Shown here in pieces: positions 15,445 to 24,202 of a DNA stretch of 37,474 nucleotides; position 1 is the stretch's first letter, and each line of letters begins with the position of its first letter. Source of the DNA: Geofilum rubicundum JCM 15548 (GTDB taxonomy: Bacteria; Bacteroidota; Bacteroidia; Bacteroidales; Marinilabiliaceae); assembly GCF_000974365.1 (NCBI RefSeq), contig NZ_BAZW01000039.1, positions 1-37,474 of the forward strand, in the 5' to 3' direction. The translations under genes and the position numbers were made by a program. The notes under the pieces were generated by a model. It worked only from the letters and a program-made list of their open reading frames with translations, had not been told where the DNA came from and searched no databases.

Positions 15445-16613
15445 TTAGAATGAGATGGCTGCTTCAAGAACGAGTCCGTTGAATTTTCCACCATCAATGG
15501 CACCATGAGCAGGGCCTTCATACTTTTGTGTAACGTAGTCCAGCTTAACCTGTACATACTCGACCATGTTCCAGCCACCGCCAATGTTGGTACGTGAAAC
15601 GGTTGAGCCATCGTTGTTATCCACGTTGTTCAGACGGACGCCTGCATAGAAATCGCCAAAGCGGTAAATACCCTGAAGTGCCGTTTGCGTAAATTCCTGA
15701 TCGTTGCCGCGGCTTACACCATTCATGGTTTCGTAAATTCCAAACACTTCTAATCCGTGGAACTTGACAAAAAGGTTGGCCATATAGCTGCTCATCTCGG
15801 TTTGGTTGGCACCGGGACTCCAACGACCTGAGCGGAAGTTGTCACCTTCGGCGGTCATCAGCTGCATCACGTTGTAGTAACGGGCACCGGCACGGTCACC
15901 ATCCAAAGGGTAGAACCGCTGTGTCCTTCTCCTACGTGATAGCCCGAAAGAGATGCTCTTAATCTCAGGTCTTCATTGATATCGGTGTCATAACCTAATT
16001 TCCAGTTGAAAACCAGGTCTTCGCCCAAATCGTTTCCGCGACCATAGTTCATGCGGCCATTGTTAATACCCACATTGGCCAGAAAGCCGCTGTGACGGAA
16101 CAGGAATTCCATACCCGGATTGGTCGTAAAGGCATCCATGATCCAATTGCCCACAAAGGGGTTGGAGGTGACAGCCGCATTGTTGCTACGGAAATAGTGC
16201 GCATCACCGTAGTTGGGCATCATGACACCTGCCTTAATGGTCAGGTATTGCATGATGTTGTCAGCCGCCGGCAAAAATGGCAGGTTGTCCATGGTCAGGT
16301 AACCACCTTCCACCCATGCTTCATTGTGGTGGCGTGACGACATGTAATTGTTGATGTACAATTGAATGCCGGGGGCCAAATCAGCTGTAATGTGCAAGTT
16401 GGCGGTTGGCAGGTTGAAGTTTTTCTTGATATCAATTAATTCAACGTCCGCCTCGTGGGTAATGCCCTGATACTGGAGGGCAAAGTCGGCACCGACCTTC
16501 ACTTTTAATTCTTCGAATTCGCTGGCATCGATTTTTTCAGCCTCGAATTGTTGTCCGTTAACAGCCCACAGGCCTGTTAACAAAAGACTTAATGTAAAAA
16601 TTGTTTTTTTCAT
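15445..16613 (-). CDS. Outer-membrane beta-barrel (porin-like) protein, one frameshift
   Basis: Two frames make a 389-residue outer-membrane protein. The first has a signal peptide (MKKTIFTLSLLLTGLWAVNG) and alternating beta strands with aromatic ends (ANLHITADLAPGIQLYINNYMSSRHHNEAWVEGGYL is one strand-turn-strand span at about residues 75-110), then AGVMMPNYGDAHYFRS. It ends at HVGEGHSGS. The second frame continues LDGDRAGARYYNVMQL, with further strands up to the terminal LVLEAAISF, whose final aromatic residue is typical of OM barrels. One base missing next to the AAAGGG run at 15905-15910 explains the break. It lies between two YceI-like genes, so the operon probably acts at the cell envelope. 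Confidence 0.82.
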
Positions 16614-16667
16614 CTGTGTGCTTTGTTTAAGTTGTTGGTGTTATTCTGGTTTTTAAAGAATGGAATA

Positions 16668-17234
16668 CTACTTAAGTCCCACTTCAAAGCTGACGGTGAT
16701 TTCGTCACCTGCCTTGATAGCACCCAACATGGCGCGAGGTGGGTCGATGTTAAACTGGGTCATTTTCAGATCTAATTTTCCACTGACCTTTAGTTTGTTT
16801 TGAGATGAATCTCCGGTAACAGGTATGGCCACCGCTTTTGTTTTGCCGGAAATGGTCAGATTTCCGCGAACGGTACCACTGAATTTTGTACCATTGGGCT
16901 TAACCGTCAACTTTTCAGTCTGGGTAAAAGTGATGGTCGGATGTTTTTTGACATTAAGCGCATCGTGCGCCTTTTCATCCATGCCAGAGTTGTCACTTTT
17001 AAGTTCGGCCGACTTTACGGTGATTTTAGTGTTGGTGATTTCCAGTTGATCTGCTTCTTTGGACAATTCAGCCACTCCGTTAATCGACGAAGTTCCCATT
17101 TCCCAATCATGTATGGTAGAAGTTCCCTCTACGCTCATTTGACTCTCACCCTGTACAACTTTAATGCTCTGTCCTTCCGCCACCATAAACAGTGAGCTGG
17201 CTACCAGAAGCAATATGGTCTGTATCCTTCTCAT
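16668..17234 (-). CDS. YceI family periplasmic lipid-binding-type protein
   Basis: This 188-residue protein has a signal peptide (MRRIQTILLLVASSLFMVAEG) and the full YceI barrel: MSVEGTSTIHDWEMGTSSING, ITVKSAELKSDNSGMDEKAHDAL, HPTITFTQTEKL, GNLTISGKTKAVAIPVTG and a final KAGDEITVSFEVGLK. YceI proteins bind amphiphilic isoprenoid-like ligands in the periplasm. It is the first gene of a minus-strand operon (then porin, YceI-like, Rrf2) and has a good promoter upstream. Confidence 0.92.
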   Translation of the reverse strand: MRRIQTILLLVASSLFMVAEGQSIKVVQGESQMSVEGTSTIHDWEMGTSSINGVAELSKEADQLEITNTKITVKSAELKSDNSGMDEKAHDALNVKKHPTITFTQTEKLTVKPNGTKFSGTVRGNLTISGKTKAVAIPVTGDSSQNKLKVSGKLDLKMTQFNIDPPRAMLGAIKAGDEITVSFEVGLK

Positions 17235-17293
17235 AATAATTTATTTATTAATAATAATCTTTAATTTACATTTATTTACAACTAATCCTACCG

Positions 17294-17323
17294 CAAAGGT
17301 AGTGTAAGAAAACAGTAAAACAA
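17294..17323 (-). promoter_or_regulatory. Bacteroidota-type promoter of the YceI operon
   Basis: On the minus strand TTG (17323-17321), a 19-nt spacer and TACCTTTG (17301-17294) match the Bacteroidota housekeeping consensus TTG-N19-TAnnTTTG exactly. Transcription would start near 17288, leaving a roughly 50-nt AT-rich leader before the ATG at 17234. Confidence 0.7.
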
Positions 17324-17773
17324 TACCCGTTTACCTGTTTCTTAGCATGTGTTTAAATGAAACTTTTGTGTAAGTTGTTGTAATTAAGGGGATTGTTTAG
17401 AGAAACCTATTGTGGCCTATTGTGACCCGATCCTACAAGTCAGCGAATATTTCTCTGATCGCGTCATTTAAGAAGGAGTATTCCGGTCAACCAAAGAGTT
17501 AACCAGAGAGGACAACCAAGTTGGTCATGAGCAGAACATAAGCAATTAACCACTGGTATAAGGACCTAACGATCCCGCCTTGCGGGATCTCAAGCCAAAG
17601 GCGCAGTTCCGATTTCTCGGAACCGCTTCGCTACGCCTAACGACCTAATTCCCCATCAACCCTACTTACCCTTCTTACCCCTCTCAACCTATCATCCCGC
17701 TTCGCGGGACTGCGCTTCGCTTGCCTCCCAACCTAACAACCTAACGACCTATTATATAATATAGCATCGCCCT
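17324..17773. repeat. Intergenic repeat cluster with three REP-like hairpins
   Basis: No gene is seen. Three short perfect hairpins occur close together: GATCCCGC-CTT-GCGGGATC (17571-17589), GTTCCGA-TTTC-TCGGAAC (17606-17623) and TCCCGC-TTC-GCGGGA (17695-17709). They are embedded in C-rich words CCTAACGACCTAATT, CCCCATCAACCCTACT, CTTACCCCTCTCAACC and AACCTAACAACCTAACGACC, shared with the region at 6905-7060. The hairpin-plus-GACCTAA arrangement suggests a dispersed REP/MITE-like family. Confidence 0.7.
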
Positions 17774-17989
17774 TTATTCCGCCTTTTGGGCTTCGTATCC
17801 GGCTTTGTCAATAATGGCCAGCACTTCTTCGGCACTCAGACTATCCGTTTCCACAGTGAGGATTTTGTCGGGATTTTCGGTATCCACTTCCCACTTTTTG
17901 ATACCTGCTGCTTTGTCGAGGTGTGGCGTAACCGCTTTAATGCATCCGCCGCAGTTGATGTTGGTTTTAAATTTTAGTGTTTGACTCAT
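17774..17989 (-). CDS. copZ: Copper chaperone-like heavy-metal-associated domain protein
   Basis: This 71-residue stand-alone HMA ferredoxin-like fold has the metal-binding C-x-x-C motif at C13-G-G-C16 (NINCGGCIKAV). It ends with the usual beta strand and helix (LSAEEVLAIIDKAGYEAQ). It lies 77 bp downstream of, and on the same strand as, the copper P-type ATPase, so it most likely carries Cu(I) to that pump. The symbol is assigned by context. Confidence 0.88.
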   Translation of the reverse strand: MSQTLKFKTNINCGGCIKAVTPHLDKAAGIKKWEVDTENPDKILTVETDSLSAEEVLAIIDKAGYEAQKAE

Positions 17990-18066
17990 ATCTCTTTATT
18001 TTATGGTTGATTACTCTATAGATCTTTAGGTTGTTAGATGGCTCGATGATTGCTTGCCGGGCGTAC

Positions 18067-20285
18067 TTACAACTTTTTGGTCTTCAGCCATAAACTGTTG
18101 GTGACCACCGAAACAGAACTCATGGCCATGGCCGCTCCGGCAATCATCGGGTTGAGCAAAAAGCCGGTGAAAGGGTAGAGGAGGCCAGCCGCAACAGGTA
18201 TGGCAATAATGTTGTAGATGAAGGCCCAGAAGAGGTTTTGGTGGATGGTGGCCACGGTGTGCTTCGACAACTGAATGGCTTTGGGTATTTGCAACAGGTC
18301 GGAACTGATGATGGTAATTTTGGCCACGTCCATGGCAATATCGGTGCCTTTGCCCATGGCGATACTTACGTCGGCCTGAGCCAGGGCGTGACTGTCGTTG
18401 ATGCCATCGCCCACCATGGCCACTGTTTTGCCTTCTTTCTGTAGCTTTTCGACCAGTGCTGCCTTGTCGGCCGGCATCATATGGGCCACAAAGTTCCGGA
18501 TGCCCGTCTCCCGGGCAATGACGGCTGCTGTCTGCTCATTGTCGCCGGTGAGCATGTAAACCTCGATGCCTGCTTTTTGCAGTTGCTCAATGGCTTTGCG
18601 CGAGGACGGTTTCACCTTGTCAGAGATGGCCAGTAAGGCCAGCACCTCTTGTTGGTTGGCGAAGTAGATGACTGTTTTGGCAGCTGCATAGAAGGCTTCT
18701 GTCTGTTTGACCTGTTCTTCGGACAGCGGAATGTTGTTTTCTTCTATTAATTTTTTGTTGCCGACGAAATAGGTGATGTTGTCAATGGATGCGGTGGCAC
18801 CGCGACCGGTCAGACTGTCGAATTGGCTGATATGAATGTTTTTGTCGCGCTGGTTTTCGAGGGCCTGACAAACGGCGTCGGCCAGGGGGTGTTCCGATTG
18901 GGCTTCAATGGCGTAGAGCACCGATTGGTAATGGGAGGTTTCGCGCGGGGTCCATTCCTGCCCCGTTACCACAGGCTTTCCCTCAGTAATGGTGCCGGTC
19001 TTGTCGAGCAGCACCGTGTCTATGTTTTTTGCTTTTTCGAGACTCTCGGCATCTTTGATCAGAATGCCATTTTCTGCGCCCTTACCCACGCCTACCATGA
19101 TGGCCGTGGGTGTGGCCAGGCCCAAAGCGCAGGGACAGGCAATGACCAGTACGGTGATCAGTGCCAAAAGCGCTTGGGTAAAAGCATTTTCACCGCCAAA
19201 AATCAGCCAGGCCGTAAAGCTGATGAGGGCAATAAGCATCACAACAGGTACAAAGATCCCGGCGATCTTGTCTACCAGCTTTTGAACCGGTGCCTTGCTG
19301 GCCTGGGCTTTCTGTACCATTTCAATGATTTGGGCCAGAACGGTGCCTTTGCCGACTTTCTGAGCTTTGATTTGGAGGTTTCCTTTCTGATTGACCGTGC
19401 CGGTGAGCACCTGCTCACCGGCTGTTTTCTCAACCGGCAGGGGTTCACCCGATATCATGCTTTCATCCACAAAGGAATGGCCCGATGCCACAAGGGCATC
19501 CACCGGAATTTTTTCCCCCGGTTTAACCATCAACAGGTCGCCTTCCTGCACCTGTTCAATATCCACCGTCTCGGTCTCTCCTGATTCGGTTATTCTTAAA
19601 ACGGTTTTAGGCTGCAATCCCATTAGTTTTTTAATGGCCGATGAGGTGTTCGATTTGGCGCGTTCTTCGAGGTATCGGCCCAATAAAATGAAGGTGATGA
19701 TGACGGCAGCAGCTTCAAAGTAGACGTGCGCTTCGAGTCCCTGCTCATGCCAGAACTGAGGATATAAGGTGTTGAAGACACTGAAAATATAGGCAATGCC
19801 GGTGCTGAGCGCGACCAGCGAATCCATATTGGCTGTGAGCAGGCGGGTCTGTTTCCAGGCATTGATAAAAAATTGTTGGCCAAAGCTATTAGAACCGGCG
19901 TGGACAAGGCCCACATGATGTAGTTACCGTAAGGCATGTTCATGAAAACCATGCCGATAAGCACAATGGGAATGGAGAAAAGGGCCGACCAAATCAGGTT
20001 GCGTTTGGTTTTCATCATGGCGGCGTGGTGTATTTCTTCCGTGGCTTCCTGGGTAGCAGCGGCTTCTTCTATGATGAGGTCGTAGCCGGCATTCTGAACG
20101 GCTTGTTTGAAACCGGACAAGGCGGTGGCATCTTCCTCGTATTCGATGTAGGCAGAGCCGTCGGCAAAATTGACGGAAGCATTGACTACCCCGGGTTGGG
20201 CCTTGAGTGCTTTCTCGGCACTTAGGGCGCAGGAAGCACAGGAGAGTCCGGTAACGGGTAGCTTTTTGGTATGTATAGTGGACAT
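18067..20285 (-). CDS. copA: Copper-exporting P1B-type ATPase, one frameshift
   Basis: Two overlapping frames encode one pump of about 739 residues. The N-terminal frame has an HMA domain with C16-A-S-C19 ([15 protein letters not shown]) and the first membrane helices ([17 protein letters not shown]). It breaks after STPVLIA. The other frame resumes at [24 protein letters not shown] and carries [10 protein letters not shown] (actuator), the CPCALG metal-binding membrane motif, DKTGTIT (phosphorylation site), SEHPLA, and [15 protein letters not shown] (P-domain hinge). One missing A on the plus strand in the AAA at 19882-19884 explains the break. With the neighbouring copZ it forms a copper efflux unit. 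Confidence 0.9.
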
Positions 20286-20378
20286 GTTATTGTTTGTTAG
20301 GAATAATTATTGAACTGACAAAGGTGCTAAAAGTTCAATTAGTCGCTATCTTTGCCGCTCAATTTTTAATGTTTATTT
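20286..20378 (+). promoter_or_regulatory. Divergent promoter region between copA and the ABC-F gene
   Basis: A plus-strand TATCTTTG (20347-20354) matches the Bacteroidota -7 element TAnnTTTG and would start transcription about 20 bases before the ABC-F ATG. The -33 element is weak. A minus-strand CACCTTTG at about 20320 is a poorer candidate for copA. No copper-regulator operator was recognised. Confidence 0.42.
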
Positions 20379-22025
20379 ATGATTTCAGTGGATGGATTGA
20401 CGGTGGAGTTTGGCGGAACCACCTTGTTTAAGAATGTTTCTTTTGCGATTAATGATCAGGATAAAATAGCCCTTATGGGCAAGAATGGGGCGGGTAAATC
20501 GACCCTGCTTAAAATTTTGGCCGGGGTTCGGGAACCATCTGCGGGACGGGTGTCGGCTCCCGAAGGGGCTGTGATTGCTTATTTGCCCCAGCATTTGATG
20601 ACCGAGGACGGTCGCACGGTGTTTGAGGAAACGGCGCAGGCCTTTGCCCAGATCCATGAAATGGAAGCAGAAATTGAAGATTTGAACCATCAGTTGTCGA
20701 CGCGTACCGACTATGAATCAGAGGAATATTATGGTTTGATTGAACGGGTGTCGACCCTGAGTGAGAAGTTCTATAGTATTGAGGATACCAATTACGAGGC
20801 GGAGGTGGAGAAGATTTTGCTGGGCCTGGGGTTTATGCGTGAGGATTTCACGCGCCCCACCAATGAATTCAGCGGCGGCTGGCGCATGCGCATAGAGTTG
20901 GCCAAAATTCTTTTGCAAAAGCCGGATCTGATTTTGTTGGATGAGCCCACCAACCACCTGGATATTGAGTCGATTCAGTGGCTGGAAGATTTTTTGGTAA
21001 ACAGTGCCAAGGCGGTGATGGTGATCTCACACGACAAGGCTTTTGTGGACAGTATAACCACCCGCACCATTGAAATTACCGTGGGTCGCATTTACGATTA
21101 TAAGGTAAACTACAGTCAATATCTTGAGCTGCGCAAGGAGCGCCGCGAGCAGCAGCAGCGGCAGTATGAGGAGCAGCAAAAAATGATTGCCGATAATCAG
21201 GATTTTATCGACCGGTTTAAGGGCACTTACTCCAAAACCAATCAGGTACAAAGTCGGGTGCGCATGTTGGAAAAGCTCGAAATTGTGCAAGTCGATCAGG
21301 AGGACAATTCGGCTTTGCGACTGAAATTTCCGCCCTCCCCGCGGGCAGGAAGCTATCCGGTCATCGTGGAGGAATTGTCGAAACAGTACGATGACCATGT
21401 GGTGTTTGCCAATGCCTCCCTCACCATTAAGCGGGGAGAGCGCCTGGCTTTTGTCGGCCGAAACGGTGAGGGGAAGTCCACCCTCGTTAAATGCATCATG
21501 GGTGAAACCGATCACACTGGAAAACTGACCCTGGGCCACAATGTGCAAATTGGTTATTTTGCCCAAAATCAGGCTTCTATGATGGATGAGGAACTCACGG
21601 TTTTTCAAACCATTGACGATGTGGCCAAAGGCGATATCCGGTCCAAAATAAAGGACATCCTGGGTGCCTTCATGTTTGGGGGAGATGATATTCATAAAAA
21701 AGTTAAGGTGTTGTCGGGTGGCGAGCGCACCCGACTGGCCATGATAAAACTACTGCTGGAGCCGGTGAATCTTTTGATTCTGGATGAACCCACCAATCAC
21801 CTCGATATAAAGACCAAGGACATCCTGAAAAGTGCCCTGAAGGATTTTGACGGCACCCTGATTCTGGTGTCGCACGACCGGGACTTTCTGGACGGTTTGG
21901 TAGATGTGGTGTATGAGTTTGGCCACAAGAAAGTGAAAGAGCACCTGGGTGACATTCATAGCTTTTTGGCCAAGAAGAAAATGGAGTCCTTGCGGGAGGT
22001 GGAGCGCAAGGCGGTGAAAGTCTAG
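20379..22025 (+). CDS. ABC-F family ribosome-associated ATPase
   Basis: This 548-residue soluble protein has two ABC cassettes and no membrane segment. Cassette one has Walker A GKNGAGKST (34-42), signature FSGGWRMR and Walker B LILLDEPTNHLD. Cassette two has GRNGEGKST, LSGGERTR and LLILDEPTNHLD. A charged linker between them (LRKERREQQQRQYEEQQKM) is the P-site-tRNA-interaction region that defines ABC-F factors, which act on the ribosomal E/P sites. It is closest in layout to YbiT/Uup-type housekeeping members. Nothing in the context indicates an antibiotic-resistance role. It is convergent with cobO, 7 bp apart. Confidence 0.93.
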   Translation: MISVDGLTVEFGGTTLFKNVSFAINDQDKIALMGKNGAGKSTLLKILAGVREPSAGRVSAPEGAVIAYLPQHLMTEDGRTVFEETAQAFAQIHEMEAEIEDLNHQLSTRTDYESEEYYGLIERVSTLSEKFYSIEDTNYEAEVEKILLGLGFMREDFTRPTNEFSGGWRMRIELAKILLQKPDLILLDEPTNHLDIESIQWLEDFLVNSAKAVMVISHDKAFVDSITTRTIEITVGRIYDYKVNYSQYLELRKERREQQQRQYEEQQKMIADNQDFIDRFKGTYSKTNQVQSRVRMLEKLEIVQVDQEDNSALRLKFPPSPRAGSYPVIVEELSKQYDDHVVFANASLTIKRGERLAFVGRNGEGKSTLVKCIMGETDHTGKLTLGHNVQIGYFAQNQASMMDEELTVFQTIDDVAKGDIRSKIKDILGAFMFGGDDIHKKVKVLSGGERTRLAMIKLLLEPVNLLILDEPTNHLDIKTKDILKSALKDFDGTLILVSHDRDFLDGLVDVVYEFGHKKVKEHLGDIHSFLAKKKMESLREVERKAVKV

Positions 22026-22032
22026 CAGCCCA

Positions 22033-22548
22033 TTAAAACTCAATGCCCTTTCTGGCCTGTACGCCCGACTGGTAATAGTGTTTTATTTCCTTCATTTCGG
22101 TGACGAGGTCGGCCATATCCACCAACTCCTGCGGCGCATAGCGGCCGGTAACAATGAGTTCTGTTTCCGCCGGCTTTTGCCGCAGCACATCCATGAGTTG
22201 GTCCACTGTGAAAAGTTGGTAATGCAGGGCTATATTGGCCTCGTCGAGCACCACCATGTCATAGCGGCCCGATTGGATGATTTCTGACACTTCTGTGAGG
22301 CCGGTATGGGCCGCCTCAATGTCTTCCTGCGTCGGGTCCTTACGGATAAAACAACCTCTGCCGTATTGGCGTATGGTTATATCTGGCAGGAATTGTGCCA
22401 CCGCTTCAATTTCAGAGTAGGTTTTACCCTTTACAAATTGCGCAAAAAATACTTTTTTGCCGGCACCTACCGCTCTGAGCGACAGTCCGAATGCCGCTGT
22501 GGTTTTTCCTTTTCCGTTACCCGTATATATTTGGATATAGCCTTGCAT
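22033..22548 (-). CDS. cobO: Cob(I)yrinic acid a,c-diamide adenosyltransferase
   Basis: This 171-residue CobO/BtuR-type enzyme transfers the adenosyl group of ATP to Co(I) corrinoids. It has the unusual P-loop G10-NGKGKTT17 at the very N-terminus (YIQIYTGNGKGKTTAAFGL), followed by VFFAQFVKGKTYSE, the YDMVVLDEANIALHY Walker B-like segment and LIVTGRYAP, and ends EIKHYYQSGVQARKGIEF. Length and C-terminal motif are typical. No other cobalamin genes are in the window, so it may serve corrinoid salvage. Confidence 0.95.
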   Translation of the reverse strand: MQGYIQIYTGNGKGKTTAAFGLSLRAVGAGKKVFFAQFVKGKTYSEIEAVAQFLPDITIRQYGRGCFIRKDPTQEDIEAAHTGLTEVSEIIQSGRYDMVVLDEANIALHYQLFTVDQLMDVLRQKPAETELIVTGRYAPQELVDMADLVTEMKEIKHYYQSGVQARKGIEF

Positions 22549-22639
22549 GCCTTTTTATTTTTCAACTCTGGTGAGTTGTAAAAATAACTATTTTTCTGTG
22601 CTCAAGCCTTACTGGCTCTTACTTTTTGGCGACTTGTTT

Positions 22640-22933
22640 TTACTCGAAGCGCTTGAAGAGCTGGTCGGCCTTTTCAGCCAGATCAAAATCCGTTTGGGTA
22701 ATGCCATCTGCCTCATGCGAATAGAGCGTAATGGTGACCTTGTTGTAAGAGTTGCTCCAGTCGGGATGGTGATCCTTCTTTTCTGCCTCTATGCCGAAAC
22801 CAGTCATGAAAGAAAAGGCATCGACAAAGGTGTCGAATTTGAAGTCTCTGGTAATACCCTCAGGGGTATAAGACCATTGCTTTAAGTGGTCAGACAAATG
22901 TGCGTCGATTTTACTTTGAACTATTTTTTCCAT
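22640..22933 (-). CDS. 4a-hydroxytetrahydrobiopterin dehydratase (PCD/DCoH)
   Basis: This 97-residue single-domain pterin-4a-carbinolamine dehydratase has the active-site motif EKKDHHPDWSNSYNKVTITLY (52-71) with H55-H56-P57, followed by H73 and D82 (GITQTDF). It recycles the carbinolamine made by aromatic amino-acid hydroxylases. No hydroxylase gene is nearby, so its partner is unknown. It is transcribed toward cobO, 91 bp away. Confidence 0.92.
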   Translation of the reverse strand: MEKIVQSKIDAHLSDHLKQWSYTPEGITRDFKFDTFVDAFSFMTGFGIEAEKKDHHPDWSNSYNKVTITLYSHEADGITQTDFDLAEKADQLFKRFE

Positions 22934-23035
22934 AACTTGAGATTTAAGTGATTAAACAAATCATTGAAGTTGTTCCTCTTTCCAAAGTACAACAAACGTG
23001 TTTTTAGATTGTTTAATATTAAAAATCAATTAGAT

Positions 23036-23700
23036 ATGGGAAGCTACGCTATTAAAGTTATATCAGTGGATAAGGTAACGCACGATGTGTTACATATTGT
23101 CACAGAAAAGCCAAAGGGATATGAGTTTACCCCTGGTCAGGCCACCAATGTGGCCATTAAAAAATCTGGTTGGGAAGAGGAATCGAGGCCTTTTACCTTT
23201 ACCAGTCGGCCGGATGATGCGCAATTGGAATTTGTCATTAAAATGTATCCCGACCATGAGGGTGTGACCCACGAATTACGAAATCTGAAACCGGATGATC
23301 AGTTGCTGATAGATGAGCCTGGGGGGCCATTGAATATCAGGGTACAGGACTGTTTGTTGCAGGTGGTGCCGGTATTACGCCCTTTATTTCGATTTTCAGA
23401 ACGCTGCATGCGGCCGGTAAGCTCTCCGGCAACCGCTTGTTGTTCGGCAACAAGCGGCAACGCGATATTATTATGGAGAAGGAATTGCGCCAGTGGTTGG
23501 GCGATGATTTTGTAAATGTATTATCGGATGAGAAAGTGGACGGAATGGCCCATGGCTTCATGGATGAAAAACTCATTAAAGAAAACAGGGTTGGTAGCAA
23601 GGTATACGTTTGCGGACCGCCACCCATGATGGATGCGGTGGGGGATGCCTTAAAAAAGATGAAGGTGGCCGACGAGGATGTCGTAACAGAAGAGTTTTAA
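23036..23700 (+). CDS. Ferredoxin-NADP reductase-like flavoprotein, one frameshift
   Basis: Two frames encode one 221-residue oxidoreductase of the FNR superfamily. The first frame, from ATG 23036 (MGSYAIKVISVDKV), contains the FAD-binding barrel with SRPFTFTSRP and the PDDQLLIDEPGG loop. The second frame gives GTGLFVAGGAGITPFISIFRTL (split here as GTGLFVAGGAG and ITPFISIF, the NAD(P) pyrophosphate motif), NRLLFGNK and VYVCGPPPMMDAV near the C-terminus. Restoring one G to the six-G run at 23321-23326 fuses them as EPGGAIEYQGTG. A base-calling error is likely. The electron partner is not evident. Confidence 0.87.
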
Positions 23701-23704
23701 TTGA

Positions 23705-23738
23705 AAAAAATCCATGGATGTGACGCCATGGATTTTTT
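23705..23738. terminator. Bidirectional intrinsic terminator
   Basis: AAAAATCCATGG and CCATGGATTTTTT form a stem around an 8-nt loop, with A-tract on one side and T-tract on the other. It lies between the converging reductase and zinc-ribbon genes and can terminate both. Confidence 0.85.
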
Positions 23739-23741
23739 GTT

Positions 23742-23882
23742 TTAATTCAACTTATCCCATTCGGTGTGATTACAGACAGGGCAATTGGGCAAAGCATCAT
23801 CAGCACTGTCGAGCGTGATTTCTTTGCCACACTTTTTGCATTTGTAGGTTCCTTTTCCGGGTTTTTCTCCTTTTGTTGGCAT
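23742..23882 (-). CDS. Small zinc-ribbon protein
   Basis: This 46-residue protein is below the size of usual ORF cut-offs. It reads MPTKGEKPGKGTYKCKKCGK, then EITLDSADDALPNCPVC, then NHTEWDKLN. Two C-x-x-C knuckles (C15/C18 and C34/C37) form a rubredoxin- or zinc-ribbon-like site. Similar tiny zinc ribbons occur widely in bacteria with no known function. It is convergent with the reductase gene across a shared terminator, and on the same strand as, and 92 bp after, the protease pair. Confidence 0.78.
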   Translation of the reverse strand: MPTKGEKPGKGTYKCKKCGKEITLDSADDALPNCPVCNHTEWDKLN

Positions 23883-23974
23883 CGTCTTATGTTTTAAATA
23901 TGAATGAACTATAAATTTATCATAAACAGATGAGAATTAAAAGGATCAGTTGATTTTATTTATACAGGGGGAAA

Positions 23975-24202
23975 TCACTTGTCCTGCGCATTGATGGTTC
24001 CGGAAAACTGGAAAATGACCGGAATGCGATCGACAGAGGCAGGGATGGCTTTTTTGATGCCTTCAGGGTTGGTGCAATAGGAGACAATGATGGCAGTGCC
24101 ATGATTGTCCTTACCCAAACCGATGGCCGTCACACCGTCAATACTGAGCCACTGCCGCTCGTACCTCCTTTTTATCTTCAAAGCCCTCGTGCTGTCATTC
24201 AT
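23975..24202 (-). CDS. Small protein resembling the protease N-terminal domain
   Basis: This 75-residue protein has no recognised catalytic motif. Its core (SIDGVTAIGLGKDNHGTAII, then VSYCTNP...IPASVDRIPVIFQFSGTINAQ) parallels residues 25-82 of the adjacent protease (VVATGIGYKTVAGKSTNELAIVCSV...IPSRIQNIPTDVRATG): both have a V-x-AxGxG strand, a short hydrophobic strand and a P-x-x-I-x-x-I/V-P turn. Its ATG overlaps the protease stop (ATGA at 24199-24202), so the two are translationally coupled. It may be a stand-alone propeptide-like or inhibitor-like partner, which is inference. Confidence 0.68.
   Translation of the reverse strand: MNDSTRALKIKRRYERQWLSIDGVTAIGLGKDNHGTAIIVSYCTNPEGIKKAIPASVDRIPVIFQFSGTINAQDK

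Noticed and set aside
6890-17760. CRISPR array formed by the repeated C-rich words
   Set aside because: Repeat lengths and spacings are irregular, there are only two exact 28-bp copies in one cluster, and no cas genes are present.
20379-22025. ABC-F gene as an antibiotic-resistance determinant
   Set aside because: It matches housekeeping ABC-F layout, has backbone-like composition and no resistance context.
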